A model generated the notes under the pieces. That model worked only from the letters and a program-made list of their open reading frames with translations, was not told the origin of the DNA and ran no database searches. Shown here one piece after another: positions 17,152 to 26,920 of a stretch of DNA of 56,499 nt. The DNA comes from Vandammella animalimorsus (GTDB lineage: Bacteria; Pseudomonadota; Gammaproteobacteria; Burkholderiales; Burkholderiaceae_C), in contig NZ_NSJB01000015.1 in the NCBI RefSeq assembly GCF_002285265.1, forward strand, positions 1 through 56,499, read 5' to 3'. The position numbers were made by a program, and so were the translations under genes. Each line of letters opens with the position of its first letter. The stretch's first letter is position 1.

Positions 17152-18472
17152 GGGCAATCCCCCTGTCGGGGCTGGTCCAGCGGGCGCGTTTTTGGCTTTT
17201 GCGCAGCATGACCTTGGGGTAGCTGGCCAGGGAGGTGAGAAAGCCGATCAGCCAGAACGCGGCCGGGTACCAGACGGTCCAGATCAGCGTGCCGCCGTGG
17301 CCGCGTTCGTAGCGGCGCTCGATCATCAGGCTGATCAGCATCTGGATCAGGCAGGCCAGCGCCAGGATGACGCCGGTGAAGGCCGTGGGCGCCAGCGCCG
17401 GGTGGTGCCAGCTGGCCGGCAGCGGCAGCAGCCAGTCCACGATTTGGAACAGCAGGGTGTAGAACAGGCAGAAGGCCCAGAAGGTGGAGAGGGCAAACTC
17501 GGCGGCCAGGCCCCACATGTGGCGGTGTTTCCACTGCGCCAGCACAGGCAGGTTCTTGATGAACACTTCGGCGCCGCCCTGTGCCCAGCGCAGGCGCTGG
17601 CGCCACAGGCCCTTGATGGTTTCGGGCATGAGGATCCAGCACAGCGCGCGCGGCTCGTAGAAGGTGCTCCAGCCGCTCATTTGCAGCTTCCAGCTGATGT
17701 CGATGTCCTCGGTGATCATGTTGCTGCTCCAGTAGCCAGCCTGGTGCAGGGCGCGCTTGCGGAAGGCCGCAGCCACGCCGGAGACGGTGAAGATGCGGCC
17801 GTAGATGCGCTGCGTGCGCTTGATCAGGCCGATGATGGAGGAGAACTCGCCCACCTGGATTCGGCCGATGAGGGTGCTGCGCGTGCGGATGCGCGGGTTG
17901 CCGGTGACGGCGCCCACGTGCGCCAAGTGCAGCATGGGCGCGACCATGTAGGCGGCGCTGTCGGCGGCCAGCATGGCGTCGCCGTCGATGCAGACCAGGT
18001 ATTCGCTGCGCGCGGCCAGTGCGCCCATTTGCAGTGCGATGGCCTTGCCCTGGTTGCGCGCCAGATGGATGACGCGCAGCTTGGGGTTGAGCGCGGCCAT
18101 TTCGTTGAGGATGCGGGCCGTGCCGTCCTTGGAGCCGTCGTTGACGGCGATGACTTCGATGTGGCGGTAGCGCTGCGTCAGCGCCGCGCCGATGGTGTCG
18201 CGCACATGCTGCTCTTCGTTGAAGCAGGGCACGATGATGGAGATCAGCGGGTTGCCCGGCAGTTGCGGGGGCGGCATGCGCTCGCCCCAGGGCCAGTGGC
18301 GCTCCCAACGCCACCAGAACAGCAGCCCGCCGGAGACCCAGATGCAGGACATGAACAGCGGGTAATAGAGCACGAAGCTGAGCACGGCCTCCAGGCTGAA
18401 CAGCCAGGCGGCCAGCAGCGGGCCCAGCAGCATGGCCAGCAGCGCGGGAATGGTCAGACTGCGGCGATTCAT
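17144..18472 (-). CDS. pgaC: Poly-beta-1,6-N-acetylglucosamine synthase PgaC
   Basis: 442-residue family 2 processive glycosyltransferase of the inner membrane that polymerises UDP-GlcNAc into PNAG. Two helices precede the catalytic domain, which carries IIVPCFNE (about 79-86), NDGSKDGT (111-118), DGD (163-165), TEDID (254-258) and the processivity motif QRLRW (292-296); further helices follow. All catalytic acids are present. Its ATG overlaps the pgaB stop (ATGA) and its own stop overlaps pgaD, so pgaB, pgaC and pgaD are tightly coupled. Confidence 0.95.
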   Translation of the reverse strand: MNRRSLTIPALLAMLLGPLLAAWLFSLEAVLSFVLYYPLFMSCIWVSGGLLFWWRWERHWPWGERMPPPQLPGNPLISIIVPCFNEEQHVRDTIGAALTQRYRHIEVIAVNDGSKDGTARILNEMAALNPKLRVIHLARNQGKAIALQMGALAARSEYLVCIDGDAMLAADSAAYMVAPMLHLAHVGAVTGNPRIRTRSTLIGRIQVGEFSSIIGLIKRTQRIYGRIFTVSGVAAAFRKRALHQAGYWSSNMITEDIDISWKLQMSGWSTFYEPRALCWILMPETIKGLWRQRLRWAQGGAEVFIKNLPVLAQWKHRHMWGLAAEFALSTFWAFCLFYTLLFQIVDWLLPLPASWHHPALAPTAFTGVILALACLIQMLISLMIERRYERGHGGTLIWTVWYPAAFWLIGFLTSLASYPKVMLRKSQKRARWTSPDRGIAHG

Positions 18473-20550
18473 GGCGCGGGGAACCAGTACAGCGAGAAGT
18501 GGCGGCGCAGCATGCCCTGCGGCGGGTGCTCGCCGATGAAGTCGTCGGGGTAGTAGCCCAGGTGCTGCGCGCCTTGCATGCTCAGGCGGCGCAGCCATTG
18601 CGCCAGCCGCTCGGGGGCGATGGCGCGCTCGGCGTCGCTTTTGCGCCAGTCCACGCTCTGGATTTCGAAGATGGTCTTGTCCAGCGCGCCGGGGATGCGC
18701 GCTGCGCTGGCCACGACCCGATCCAGCCAGGGCAGGATTTGCGCCTCGGGCACCTGCTCCATCAGCGGCATGACCATGGGCGCGACCCAGTCGTAGGCGG
18801 ACAGGGCCTGCTGGTAGTTCTGCGCGAACCAGCGCTCGCTCTCGGGCTGCAGCAGGGTGTTGACGTAGAGGTTGCGCGCGCTTTGCACGTCCGCGCCGCG
18901 GATGGCGCGCACGGTCTGCAGCAGCTCCAGCGTGAAGTCGGTCAGGGCCTTGGTCTTGAAGCGCATCCAGCGCTGCTGCTCGGGCTGCGAGGCATCGGTC
19001 TTGGGGAAGGGGCCTTCGAAGCCGGCGGCGCGGTAGGCCGCCAGCGCCGGCGCGCTCACGTCCTCGTCCTCGCGCAGCAGCGCGTCGTCGTGGAACACGA
19101 TGCCGGCAAAGTTCGCGTGCCAGGCCAGGTCGGCATACAGGGTCTGGATGGCCTGGCGCACGCGCGCATCGAACAGCGACAGGCGCTGGTAGTCTTGCCC
19201 GCCATCGTGCGGCGGCAGCGTCTTGCCTTGCAGCTGATCGGGCAGCGGCGGCTCGGCGCGGGCGATGCGCGGGTAGCTGCTGTCCAGGTTGAAGCTCAGC
19301 ACCGGCATCCAGGCAAAGACCTTGACCCCGGCGCGCGAGCGCAGCTGCCAGGCCACGCGGTTGAACAGGTCGGCGCGCATGGGCAGCACGCGGTTGGGGA
19401 AGTACACCGAGCGCACCAGCCCGTCGCCTTCGGGGTCGGCAAAGGCCTGCAGGTAGACGGTGGTGATGCGCAGGTCGTGGATGCGCTGCACCAGCTGGCC
19501 GAGGTTTTTCTCCTGCTGGATGGGGTCGGGGTCGTAGATGTAGTCCAGATCGACGTGGGTGATGCGCTGCGCGCTGCGCTGCTGGATGTTGACGATGGAG
19601 GCGGCGAACTGCTCCAGGCTCTGGTCCTCGCCCATCAGAAAGCGCGGGATGTTGTCGAGCTGGCTGGCATGGGCCAGCCCTTCGTCAAGGCTGAAGGAGA
19701 GGCGGTAGCCCTGGGCCTTGGCCAGCGCCCAGGCCTTGCCGTTCATGGCGCCGTAGGGCCAGACCCAGGCGCGCGGGGCCTGGCCGGTGGCGGCCTCGAT
19801 GTTGTGGCTGATGGCGCGGATGTCGGCCTCCAGGCGCTGCTCGAATTCGGCCGGGGTTTCGTAGCGTTGGCGGGCCGGGTCGTAGCGCAGCGTGGCCGCC
19901 GCTGGCTGGGTGTTGCCCTGCGGGTTGGCGATGTGGCCGAAATGCAGGTTCTGCGTGTGCGCGGCGATCTCCACCAGGCCGCTGGCGTGCACTTCGCGGA
20001 TTTCCTCCCAGTTGCTGAAGTGCTTGCGCGGCACGTTCAGGCCGCCGAAGTCGATCTCCGGCTGCGAGGCCGGCGCGCCAACCCAGTGCCCGACCGGGGC
20101 CAGCACGGCGGGCCATTGGTAGCTTTTGAGCAGCGGGAAGACGCGGGTGTAGAAGCTGCGGTAGCCGTCGTCAAAGGTCAGCAAGATGGCCTTGGGCGGC
20201 AGCGGGGTCTTGCCTTCGTGGGCATCGAGGATTTGCTGCACCGAGACGGCCTGGTAGCCGTTCTCGCGCAGCCAGGCCAGCTCGGCCACGAGCTTGTGCG
20301 TGGTCACGGCCAGAAAGCGCTGGTCGGCCTGGCGGTCGTCCACGTCGTGGTAGGACAGCACGATGAAGCTGTTGTGCGGCCAGGGCTGCTCGCGCGCGGG
20401 CAGCGGGCGGCTTTGCACGGCGCTGAACACCGGCTCGCCCGCATGCGCGCGCTGCGCCAGCGGCAGCAGGGCGGCCAGGGTCAGCAGCATCAGCGCGGCG
20501 GCTGCGGCGCCAAGCCAGCGCAGGCCGGCAGCCTTCATGGCTTGGCGCAT
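18469..20550 (-). CDS. pgaB: Poly-beta-1,6-N-acetylglucosamine N-deacetylase PgaB
   Basis: About 693 residues. A hydrophobic signal segment ends near LAQRAHA. The polysaccharide deacetylase domain follows, with SYHDV (about 66-70), TFDDG (about 125-129), the metal His region [13 protein letters not shown] and WPYGAMN. The C-terminal half matches the PgaB hydrolase-like (GH153) domain, with [19 protein letters not shown] and IVFHDDALL. PgaB partly deacetylates PNAG in the periplasm, which is needed for export through PgaA. No lipobox is obvious, unlike E. coli PgaB. The start is uncertain among 20580, 20550 and 20538; I took 20550 as giving a compact signal peptide. It lies about 125 nt downstream of pgaA. 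Confidence 0.95.
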   Translation of the reverse strand: MRQAMKAAGLRWLGAAAAALMLLTLAALLPLAQRAHAGEPVFSAVQSRPLPAREQPWPHNSFIVLSYHDVDDRQADQRFLAVTTHKLVAELAWLRENGYQAVSVQQILDAHEGKTPLPPKAILLTFDDGYRSFYTRVFPLLKSYQWPAVLAPVGHWVGAPASQPEIDFGGLNVPRKHFSNWEEIREVHASGLVEIAAHTQNLHFGHIANPQGNTQPAAATLRYDPARQRYETPAEFEQRLEADIRAISHNIEAATGQAPRAWVWPYGAMNGKAWALAKAQGYRLSFSLDEGLAHASQLDNIPRFLMGEDQSLEQFAASIVNIQQRSAQRITHVDLDYIYDPDPIQQEKNLGQLVQRIHDLRITTVYLQAFADPEGDGLVRSVYFPNRVLPMRADLFNRVAWQLRSRAGVKVFAWMPVLSFNLDSSYPRIARAEPPLPDQLQGKTLPPHDGGQDYQRLSLFDARVRQAIQTLYADLAWHANFAGIVFHDDALLREDEDVSAPALAAYRAAGFEGPFPKTDASQPEQQRWMRFKTKALTDFTLELLQTVRAIRGADVQSARNLYVNTLLQPESERWFAQNYQQALSAYDWVAPMVMPLMEQVPEAQILPWLDRVVASAARIPGALDKTIFEIQSVDWRKSDAERAIAPERLAQWLRRLSMQGAQHLGYYPDDFIGEHPPQGMLRRHFSLYWFPAP

Positions 20551-20676
20551 GGCAGGTGGGGGCGGGGCAAAACAGAGCATGGCAATCGGTACAAAGGGTG
20601 GGAACGGGCCGCGCCGCGGCGGCGGCCCATTCTGGGGTGAGGCAGATGCGACTGGCCTGGGCTTGGGCGGCGCGCG

Positions 20677-23193
20677 TCAGAACCGGTGCGAGAAACCAAT
20701 GTTGAAGTACAGCGCCCGCTCGCGCGCGCCGTCGTACGGGCGCCAGCTCAGGCCGGTGTTCCAGTCCAGCGAGGTGGTGTCGTTCCACTTCCATTGCTGG
20801 CCGTAGCGCAGGCGTTGATAGCCCCCGCTGCCAAAGCCGTGCTGGGTGTAGCGCCCGGCAGCCAGGTGCAGCTCGTGACGCCAGACCTGTTCATAGCGCC
20901 GGTGCAGGATGTGGTAGGCCGTCAGGCCCGGCAGGATGCTCCAGTCGCGTTGCGGCGCGAAGTAGGGCCCCTGGCCTGGGCGGGTGTTGCGGCTGTGCGA
21001 GAGCTCCAGCCCGGCGTCGAGCTGCAGGTGCGCGGTGGTCAGCAGGCGCTGCTGGCCGTCGATGAAATAGCCGGTGCGGCGGTTGCCGTCGCTGAAATCC
21101 ATGGCCTCGGCCGTCAGGCCCAGGCGGGTGCTTTCGTGCGCGCGCCATTGCAAGCCCAGGGCCAGCTCATCGGCGGTGATGCCCGCGCGCAGTGCGCGCA
21201 GCGGCGTCTCGATGCTGTTGCGCGCGGCGCGGGCCTGCAGTTGCCAATGGTCGTCCAGGTTGTGGCGCGCAGCCAGGCGCAGGCCGGTGTGGGTGCGTTG
21301 CGCAGCGCGCAGCGCGGAGAGCTCGAACTCGGCCTGGGTGTCGCGCCAATGCCATTGGGCGCCAGCGGCCAGCTGGTGGTAGCGGCCCTTGCCTTCCAGG
21401 TAGTTGCCGCTGCTGTGGCGCGCGGCGGCAAACAGGCGCCAGCGCTCGTGCAGCGGCGCCGAATAGCCCAGCAGGGCGTAGCGGGTGGCGCCTTCGCCGA
21501 TGGCGCTGGGGCTGTCGGAGTCGCGGTATTCGGCGTTGAACTGCACCATGGGCATGCGCGCCACCTGCCACTGGCGCTGGGCGCGCTGCACGCGCGGCTC
21601 CTCTGGGTAGCGCTGCTGCGCGTGATCCAACAGGGCCTGGGCCGTGGGCCAGTCTTGCAGCTCTTGGGCCACGCCGGCTTGCTCCAGCAGCAGGCTCAGG
21701 TCGTGGGCATCGCCGGAGGTGTGCTGGATGATTTTCAGCTCCTCGGCGGCTCGGCGCGGCCAGCCGCGGTTGCGGTAGGTGCTGACCAGGCCCATGTGGG
21801 TGTGCGAGTCGCCCGGCCCCAGGGCCATCAGCTCTTCGAATTGCGCCTGCGCCTGCGGCAGCCGGCCGGCGTACAGCTCGACGGCGGCCTGTTCGCGCCG
21901 CGTGGCGCTCCAGTCCGTGTTGGGCAGCGGGTTGGGGTTGCCGGGGATGCGGCGCTCGGGCGAGGTCTGGGCCAGGTGCTGGCGCGCCAGTGCGCGCGCG
22001 GCGTCGAGCTGCTCGGTTTCCACCCGCGCATAAAGCCGGCCCGTGTACAGGCTCTGGGGCTGCGGGCTTGCGTTGGCGCCGGCGGTGGCGGCCCGGCGTT
22101 GGGCAATGCCGTCGTAGATGCGCAGCGCCTCTTCGGGCTGGCGGGTTTCGAGCAGGGCTGCGCCGACTTGCATCAGCGCGTAGTCCGGCAGCTCTGGATC
22201 CTGGGCCAGCAGCGCGGCGTATTCGTCCAGCAGCGCCTGGGCCTGGCGGGCCTGCCACAGCGCGATGAGGCGGTCGGTGCGCACGCGGCGGATGTCGCGC
22301 TGCAGCGCCTGGTGCTCGGCCGAGCCGGGCGCGCTGGCCTGCAGCGCCTGCTGCCATTGCGCCAGCAGCTGGGCGTAGTAGTCCAGCGTGCGGCGCTTGC
22401 GGGCCTGGTCTTCGGCCCGGGTGCCGCTGGCCGATTCGCCGATGCGCACCAGCTCGGCGCCGTAGTCGGCCTGCAGGCTGCGCACCAAGGCGGCGTCGGC
22501 CTCGGCGGGGCGGGCAGCGGCCAGGTATTGCAACGCGCGCTCGGCCATGCCGGCGGCGCGCAGCGCATGCAGGTAATGGTTTTGCGCCTGGGCGTTGTCG
22601 GGCGCCAGGTCGATGGCGGCGCTGGCGTATTGCAGCGCGTCGTAGGGCTGCTGCGTGATGCGGGCCACGTAGCTGCGCGCCAGCAGCAGCGGCAGGCGCT
22701 GCTGTGCGAAACGCTGTTCAAAGGCATCGAGCTGGGCGCTGGCCTGGGCCGCGTGGCCGCCTTCGGCCAGTGCGTAGGCGGCGGCCAGGTACCAGTCGCT
22801 GTGCTGGGGCTCGCGCTGGATGGCCGCATCCAGCAGCGAGGCGGCCATGTCCCAGTGCTTGAGGTTGCGATAGGCGCGCCCCACGGCGGCCAGGCTGGCG
22901 GGTTCGAGCCGCACGCGCTGGCGGTGCTGCTGGTAGATGGCCAGGGTTTGCTGATCCTGGCCGGCCCAGCCGCTGATGACGAGCCAGTCGTTGACGTGCC
23001 GGGCGCTGAGGGCGTCCTGGCTCTGGGCGGCGAAGTACGCCAGCGCGGGCGCGGTCTGGCCGGCGCGGGCCTGATGGATCAGGCTGTCGTAGTGGGCATC
23101 GGCCAGCGCGGGCGCGGCGGCGCAGCCCAGCGCTGCGGCAGCGGCAAGGCAGCGCAGCAGGCGGCTTGTTGGCAGGGGAGTTCGTGGTGACAT
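20677..23193 (-). CDS. pgaA: Outer-membrane PNAG export porin PgaA
   Basis: 838-residue exporter. A signal peptide ends near APALADA, followed by a periplasmic superhelix of TPR-like repeats over about residues 30-520 and a C-terminal beta-barrel of about 300 residues ending in GFSHRF with the terminal Phe typical of outer-membrane proteins. PgaA passes PNAG across the outer membrane while its TPR domain docks PgaB. The ATG at 23193 gives MSPRTPLPTSRLLRCL, a plausible signal start; a longer frame to 23349 adds a low-complexity stretch. It is first in the pgaABCD operon, with about 200 nt upstream in which I see no clear regulator site. Confidence 0.93.
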   Translation of the reverse strand: MSPRTPLPTSRLLRCLAAAAALGCAAAPALADAHYDSLIHQARAGQTAPALAYFAAQSQDALSARHVNDWLVISGWAGQDQQTLAIYQQHRQRVRLEPASLAAVGRAYRNLKHWDMAASLLDAAIQREPQHSDWYLAAAYALAEGGHAAQASAQLDAFEQRFAQQRLPLLLARSYVARITQQPYDALQYASAAIDLAPDNAQAQNHYLHALRAAGMAERALQYLAAARPAEADAALVRSLQADYGAELVRIGESASGTRAEDQARKRRTLDYYAQLLAQWQQALQASAPGSAEHQALQRDIRRVRTDRLIALWQARQAQALLDEYAALLAQDPELPDYALMQVGAALLETRQPEEALRIYDGIAQRRAATAGANASPQPQSLYTGRLYARVETEQLDAARALARQHLAQTSPERRIPGNPNPLPNTDWSATRREQAAVELYAGRLPQAQAQFEELMALGPGDSHTHMGLVSTYRNRGWPRRAAEELKIIQHTSGDAHDLSLLLEQAGVAQELQDWPTAQALLDHAQQRYPEEPRVQRAQRQWQVARMPMVQFNAEYRDSDSPSAIGEGATRYALLGYSAPLHERWRLFAAARHSSGNYLEGKGRYHQLAAGAQWHWRDTQAEFELSALRAAQRTHTGLRLAARHNLDDHWQLQARAARNSIETPLRALRAGITADELALGLQWRAHESTRLGLTAEAMDFSDGNRRTGYFIDGQQRLLTTAHLQLDAGLELSHSRNTRPGQGPYFAPQRDWSILPGLTAYHILHRRYEQVWRHELHLAAGRYTQHGFGSGGYQRLRYGQQWKWNDTTSLDWNTGLSWRPYDGARERALYFNIGFSHRF

Positions 23194-23392
23194 GGGCAAA
23201 CAGGTGGCAAAGCGCTGGGGCTGTTGCCAGGGGTGTTCAGGCCGGTGATGGCTTGTTGGCGGTGCTGTGCAAAAGACGCCCAGCACGGCGGCCGATTGAT
23301 GGCTGTTTATACCTGCAAAAGCCTTGGCAGACCGAGCCTGGGGCGCCATGCCCGGGCTGCCGCGCGTGGCAAGTGTTGTTTTTGCCGCCCAA

Positions 23393-24175
23393 TCAAATTG
23401 GGTGGGAAAGTGGGTGGGGCGCCTGGCTTTGGGCGGCCGGTGGCGGCCCGGGCTGCGCCGTGCGGGGCGTGGGCTGCAGCGCCGTGGCCGCGGCGCTGGC
23501 CGGCTGGGTGCGCCACTGCGGGCCGATCAGGCGCGCGCCATGCACTTTCTTGACGGCCACGATGAAATAAACGCCGCTGAACACCGGCAGGCGATCCTGC
23601 AGCAGGCGGTCGATCCAGGCCAGGCGCTCATACCACTGCGGCCGGTGGCCGTTGGGGATGTGGCAGCCGAAGAACTGCGCCTGCAGCTCGAAATCCAGCA
23701 GCGCCAGCCAATCGCGCAGGCGCTGGTGGCCAATGGCGGCGCTGGCCGGTTGCAGGCGGCGCGGCGCGCGCGCGCCCAGCAGCAGGCGCGCCGGGTTGAA
23801 GCCGCTGATGATGAGCCGGCCTTCGGGGCGCAAGGTGCGCGTGGCCTCGCGCAGCACGGCGTGGGGCTGGCAGCTGAGCTCCAGCCCGTGGGGCATGACG
23901 ATCAGATCGAGTTGGTTGTCCGCAAAGGGCAGGGCCTCGGGCGCGGCGCACAGGTCGGCCGCTGCGTCGCCGGGCCACTGCGGAGCCAGCTGCCAGGTGT
24001 GCGCAATGCGGCTGGTCTGCAGCGCGGCAATGCTGGCCACGCCGATGTGCAGCGCGTAGTAGCCAAAGACGTCCTGCACGGCGTGCGCATAATGGCGCTG
24101 CTGCCACTGGCGCACGTACAGGCCGGCAGCGCTTGTCTGCAACCATTCGTCGAAACGGGTCTGTGGCATGGCCAT
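23393..24175 (-). CDS. Class I SAM-dependent methyltransferase (YafS-like position)
   Basis: 260 residues of the Methyltransf_11 class. The usual first glycine-rich motif is degenerate. The acidic loop region is seen as LPFADNQLDLIVMPHGLEL, and the post-motif EATRTLRPEGRLIISGFNP is typical of the fold. The C-terminal 40 residues are Pro/Ala-rich. A methyltransferase next to gloB is common in proteobacteria (yafS in E. coli), but its substrate is unknown. Its start codon lies in the palindrome CATGGCCATG shared with the divergent gloB, so there is no room for separate promoters between the coding regions. Either ATG 24175 or 24169 could be used. Confidence 0.8.
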   Translation of the reverse strand: MAMPQTRFDEWLQTSAAGLYVRQWQQRHYAHAVQDVFGYYALHIGVASIAALQTSRIAHTWQLAPQWPGDAAADLCAAPEALPFADNQLDLIVMPHGLELSCQPHAVLREATRTLRPEGRLIISGFNPARLLLGARAPRRLQPASAAIGHQRLRDWLALLDFELQAQFFGCHIPNGHRPQWYERLAWIDRLLQDRLPVFSGVYFIVAVKKVHGARLIGPQWRTQPASAAATALQPTPRTAQPGPPPAAQSQAPHPLSHPI

Positions 24176-25034
24176 GGAGAAACAACTGCATTGGCGCGCG
24201 ATCGAGGCGCTTTCCGATAACTACATCTGGCTGTTGCACGAAGCCCCGGCGGCGGCGCAAGAGCAGGCCGCGCAGGCCGTGGTGGTGGACCCAGGCGATG
24301 CCCAGCCGGTGCTGCGCTGCCTGGCGCAGCAGGCGCTGGCGCTGCAGGCCATTGTAGTGACCCACCACCACGCCGATCACACGGCCGGCATCGCTGCGCT
24401 GCAGGCCGCGCACCAGGCGCGCCACGGCGCGCCGCTGCCGGTCTATGGCCCGGCTGCGGAGGCCATCGCTGGCGTGAACCGGCCCGTGCGGGATGGCGAT
24501 GCCATCGAGCTGCTGGGGCTGCACTGGCAGGTGCTGGCCGTGCCGGGCCATACGGCCGGGCATGTGGCCTACTTCGTGCCGGCCGCGCCCTTGGCCGAGG
24601 AGGGCCTGCGGCCCATGCTGTTCTGTGGCGATACGCTGTTCTCGGCCGGCTGTGGCCGCCTGTTCGAGGGCACGGCCGCGCAGATGCTGCATTCGCTGCA
24701 GCGCCTGGCGCAGCTGCCTGCAGATACGCTGCTGTGCTGCGGCCATGAGTACACGCTGGCCAACATGGCCTTTGCGCAGGCCGTTGAGCCCGATAATGCG
24801 CAGTTGGCCGCCGCCTTGCAGCAGGCGCGCGCGCTGCGCGCGCAGGGCCTGCCCACGCTGCCGGCCATGCTGGGGCAAGAGCGCCAGATCAACCCCTTTT
24901 TGCGCAGCCGCGAGCCGGCTGTGCGCCAGGCCCTGAGGCATTTTCTGCAGGGCCAGCAGCGCGCTGATGAGCCGCCGCCGCAGGACGATGCGCAGTGGTT
25001 TGCGCTGCTGCGGGCCTGGAAGAACCAATTCTGA
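24168..25034 (+). CDS. gloB: Hydroxyacylglutathione hydrolase (glyoxalase II)
   Basis: 288-residue metallo-beta-lactamase-fold enzyme that hydrolyses S-lactoylglutathione to lactate and glutathione, the second step of methylglyoxal detoxification. It starts with the substrate-side SDNYIWLLHE, then the metal motif THHHADHTAG, PGHTAGHVAYF, LFCGDTLFSAGCGRLFEG and GHEYTLANMAFA. The C-terminal HAGH domain has NPFLRSREPAVRQAL. Length is slightly above the typical 255 because of an insertion near EAPAAAQEQAAQ. Start 24168 or 24174 cannot be separated. It is followed after 14 nt by mltD, as in many proteobacteria. Confidence 0.96.
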   Translation: MAMEKQLHWRAIEALSDNYIWLLHEAPAAAQEQAAQAVVVDPGDAQPVLRCLAQQALALQAIVVTHHHADHTAGIAALQAAHQARHGAPLPVYGPAAEAIAGVNRPVRDGDAIELLGLHWQVLAVPGHTAGHVAYFVPAAPLAEEGLRPMLFCGDTLFSAGCGRLFEGTAAQMLHSLQRLAQLPADTLLCCGHEYTLANMAFAQAVEPDNAQLAAALQQARALRAQGLPTLPAMLGQERQINPFLRSREPAVRQALRHFLQGQQRADEPPPQDDAQWFALLRAWKNQF

Positions 25035-25048
25035 AAACAGTGAGCGGT

Positions 25049-26794
25049 GTGAATTTCGTAACGGTATGGGCGCGCGTGCGCTTTTGGCTGGCCTCGGCAG
25101 GGGCCTGTGTGTTGGTGGGTTGCAGCACGGTGCAGGCCCCGCTGGGCGATGACGCCGCGCAGGCGCGAGCGGCGCAGTCCGGCGAGCTCTCGCCCATCGA
25201 GCATGGCCGCCTGCAGTCCTTGCGCGTCAATGGCCTGGAGCCGCCGCGCGACGTGTGGCAGCGCATGCGCGCGGGCTTTGCCATGCCCGATCTGCAATCG
25301 CCGCTGGTGCACGACCGCGAGCAGTGGTATGCCAGCCGGCCCGACACCATGCTGCGCATGAGCGAGCGCTCGCGCAAATACCTGTTTCACATCGTCGAGG
25401 AGCTCGAGCGCCGCGGCATGCCCACCGAGCTGGCGCTGCTGCCCTTCGTGGAGAGCGCCTACAACCCCGGCGCCGTCTCCAGCGCCAAGGCCGCTGGCAT
25501 GTGGCAGTTCATGCCGGCCACGGGCACCTACTTCGAGCTGCGCCAGAACGCCTTCCGCGACGACCGGCGCGATGTGCTGGCCTCCACGCGCGCCGCGCTG
25601 GATTACTTGGAAAAGCTGCACGGCATGTTCGGCGACTGGCATCTGGCGCTGGCGGCCTACAACTGGGGCGAGGGCAGCGTGCAGCGCGCCCGCGCAAAAA
25701 ACCAGAACCAGGGCCTGGGCGTGAGCTATCTGGACTTGCGCATGCCCGAGGAAACGCGCTGGTATGTGCCCAAGTTCCAGGCCCTGAAAAACATCGTGCG
25801 CGACCCCGAGCGCTTCAACGTTGTGCTGGCCGACATCGGCAACCACCCCTATTTCGAATCGGTGGAAATCCGCCGCGACATCGACGTGGCCCGCGCCGCG
25901 CAGCTGGCCGGCATCAGCGAGGCCGACTTCCGGCTGCTCAACCCCGCGCACAAGGGCCCGGTCATCTTCGCCGCGGCCACCTCGGAAATCCTGCTGCCCT
26001 GGGACAACGCCGAATTCTTCAAGAACAACCTGGCCCAGCTGCGCGATGCGCGCCTGGCCAGCTGGACGGTCTGGACGGCGCCGCAGCGCATGCCAGTGGC
26101 CGACGTGGCCAAGAAGGTCGGCGCCGACGAGCAGGCCATCCTGAGCGTCAACCGCATCCCCAAGGGCATGCTGATCGAAGCGGGCGCGGCCCTGCTGGTG
26201 CCGCGCTCGGCCTCGCTGCTGGTGGATGTGGCCGCCGAGATCGCGCAAAGCGGCCAGCTCAAGCTCGCGCATGCGCCCAGGCCGCAGCCCGCGCTGCGCC
26301 GCAGCAGTGCCGTGGCGCGCAAGGGCGACACCCTGGACAGCGTGGCGCGCCGCCACGGCGTCAGCGTCAGCGACCTGTACAAGTGGAACCGCCTGGGCCG
26401 CAATGCGCGCCTCAAGGCCGGCCAGAAGCTGGTGCTGTACCAGGCGGCCCCCCAGGGCGCGCGCAACGCCAGGGCCGCAGCCGGCGCGAAAAGCAATGGC
26501 AACGGCAACGGCAACGGCAATGCCCGCAAGGCCACGGGCGGCAAGGCCACGAACGGCAAGGCCAATGCGGCCAGCGCCAAGTCGCCCGGCAAGGCCGCTG
26601 GCAAAGCGGGCAGCACCAAGGCTGCCAGCGCGGGCAGGGCCACCGCTGGCAAATCCGGCAGCAAGCCGCTGGCCAAGGGCAAGGCCCAAGCCAGTCAGAC
26701 GCGCAACGGCAAGGCCAAGGTCAGCAGCGCCGGCAAGTCAGGCAACGGGAGCAAGGCCGCCAAAGCGGGCCAAGCCAAAAGCACGCGCCGCTGA
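25049..26794 (+). CDS. mltD: Membrane-bound lytic murein transglycosylase D
   Basis: About 581 residues from a GTG at 25049. A lipoprotein signal ends in VLVGC (Cys25). The transglycosylase domain has the catalytic Glu135 in FVESAYNPGA and the GMWQFMPATG and LAAYNWGEG motifs. MltD cleaves the glycan MurNAc-GlcNAc bond to 1,6-anhydro products. After a degenerate repeat region there is one clear LysM peptidoglycan-binding domain (about 420-465, RKGDTLDSVARRHGVSV). From about residue 470 to the end is an unusual Lys/Ala/Gly/Asn-rich tail (see findings). The GTG gives a compact lipoprotein signal; ATG 24995 inside gloB is the alternative. It sits 14 nt after gloB. Confidence 0.92.
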   Translation: MNFVTVWARVRFWLASAGACVLVGCSTVQAPLGDDAAQARAAQSGELSPIEHGRLQSLRVNGLEPPRDVWQRMRAGFAMPDLQSPLVHDREQWYASRPDTMLRMSERSRKYLFHIVEELERRGMPTELALLPFVESAYNPGAVSSAKAAGMWQFMPATGTYFELRQNAFRDDRRDVLASTRAALDYLEKLHGMFGDWHLALAAYNWGEGSVQRARAKNQNQGLGVSYLDLRMPEETRWYVPKFQALKNIVRDPERFNVVLADIGNHPYFESVEIRRDIDVARAAQLAGISEADFRLLNPAHKGPVIFAAATSEILLPWDNAEFFKNNLAQLRDARLASWTVWTAPQRMPVADVAKKVGADEQAILSVNRIPKGMLIEAGAALLVPRSASLLVDVAAEIAQSGQLKLAHAPRPQPALRRSSAVARKGDTLDSVARRHGVSVSDLYKWNRLGRNARLKAGQKLVLYQAAPQGARNARAAAGAKSNGNGNGNGNARKATGGKATNGKANAASAKSPGKAAGKAGSTKAASAGRATAGKSGSKPLAKGKAQASQTRNGKAKVSSAGKSGNGSKAAKAGQAKSTRR

Positions 26795-26839
26795 AGGCTG
26801 GCGTAAAGCCCGCAGCAGGCAGCGCACCACACAACGCGC

Positions 26840-26874
26840 AACGCCCGCCGCGCATGCAAGGCGCGGCGGGCGTT
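26840..26874. terminator. Bidirectional-type hairpin between convergent mltD and sbcB
   Basis: A perfect 14-bp stem AACGCCCGCCGCGC / GCGCGGCGGGCGTT with a 7-nt loop lies 45 nt after mltD and 47 nt after sbcB on the opposite strand. T content downstream is modest on both strands (TTGTGTTT on plus), so termination efficiency is uncertain. Confidence 0.7.
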
Positions 26875-26920
26875 GTGTTTGGTGATAGGTGCGAGGAATC
26901 CCTTCTGAGAACCGCGCCGC

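Noticed and set aside
23380-23406. Inverted CCCAAT...ATTGGG near the methyltransferase stop
   Set aside because: Stem of 6 bp with a minimal loop and no T tract; too weak to call a terminator or operator.
26493-26523. GGCAAC hexamer repeats considered as a tandem repeat element or CRISPR-like array
   Set aside because: Lies inside the mltD frame and encodes Gly-Asn repeats; no spacers or regular direct repeats of CRISPR size occur anywhere in the window.
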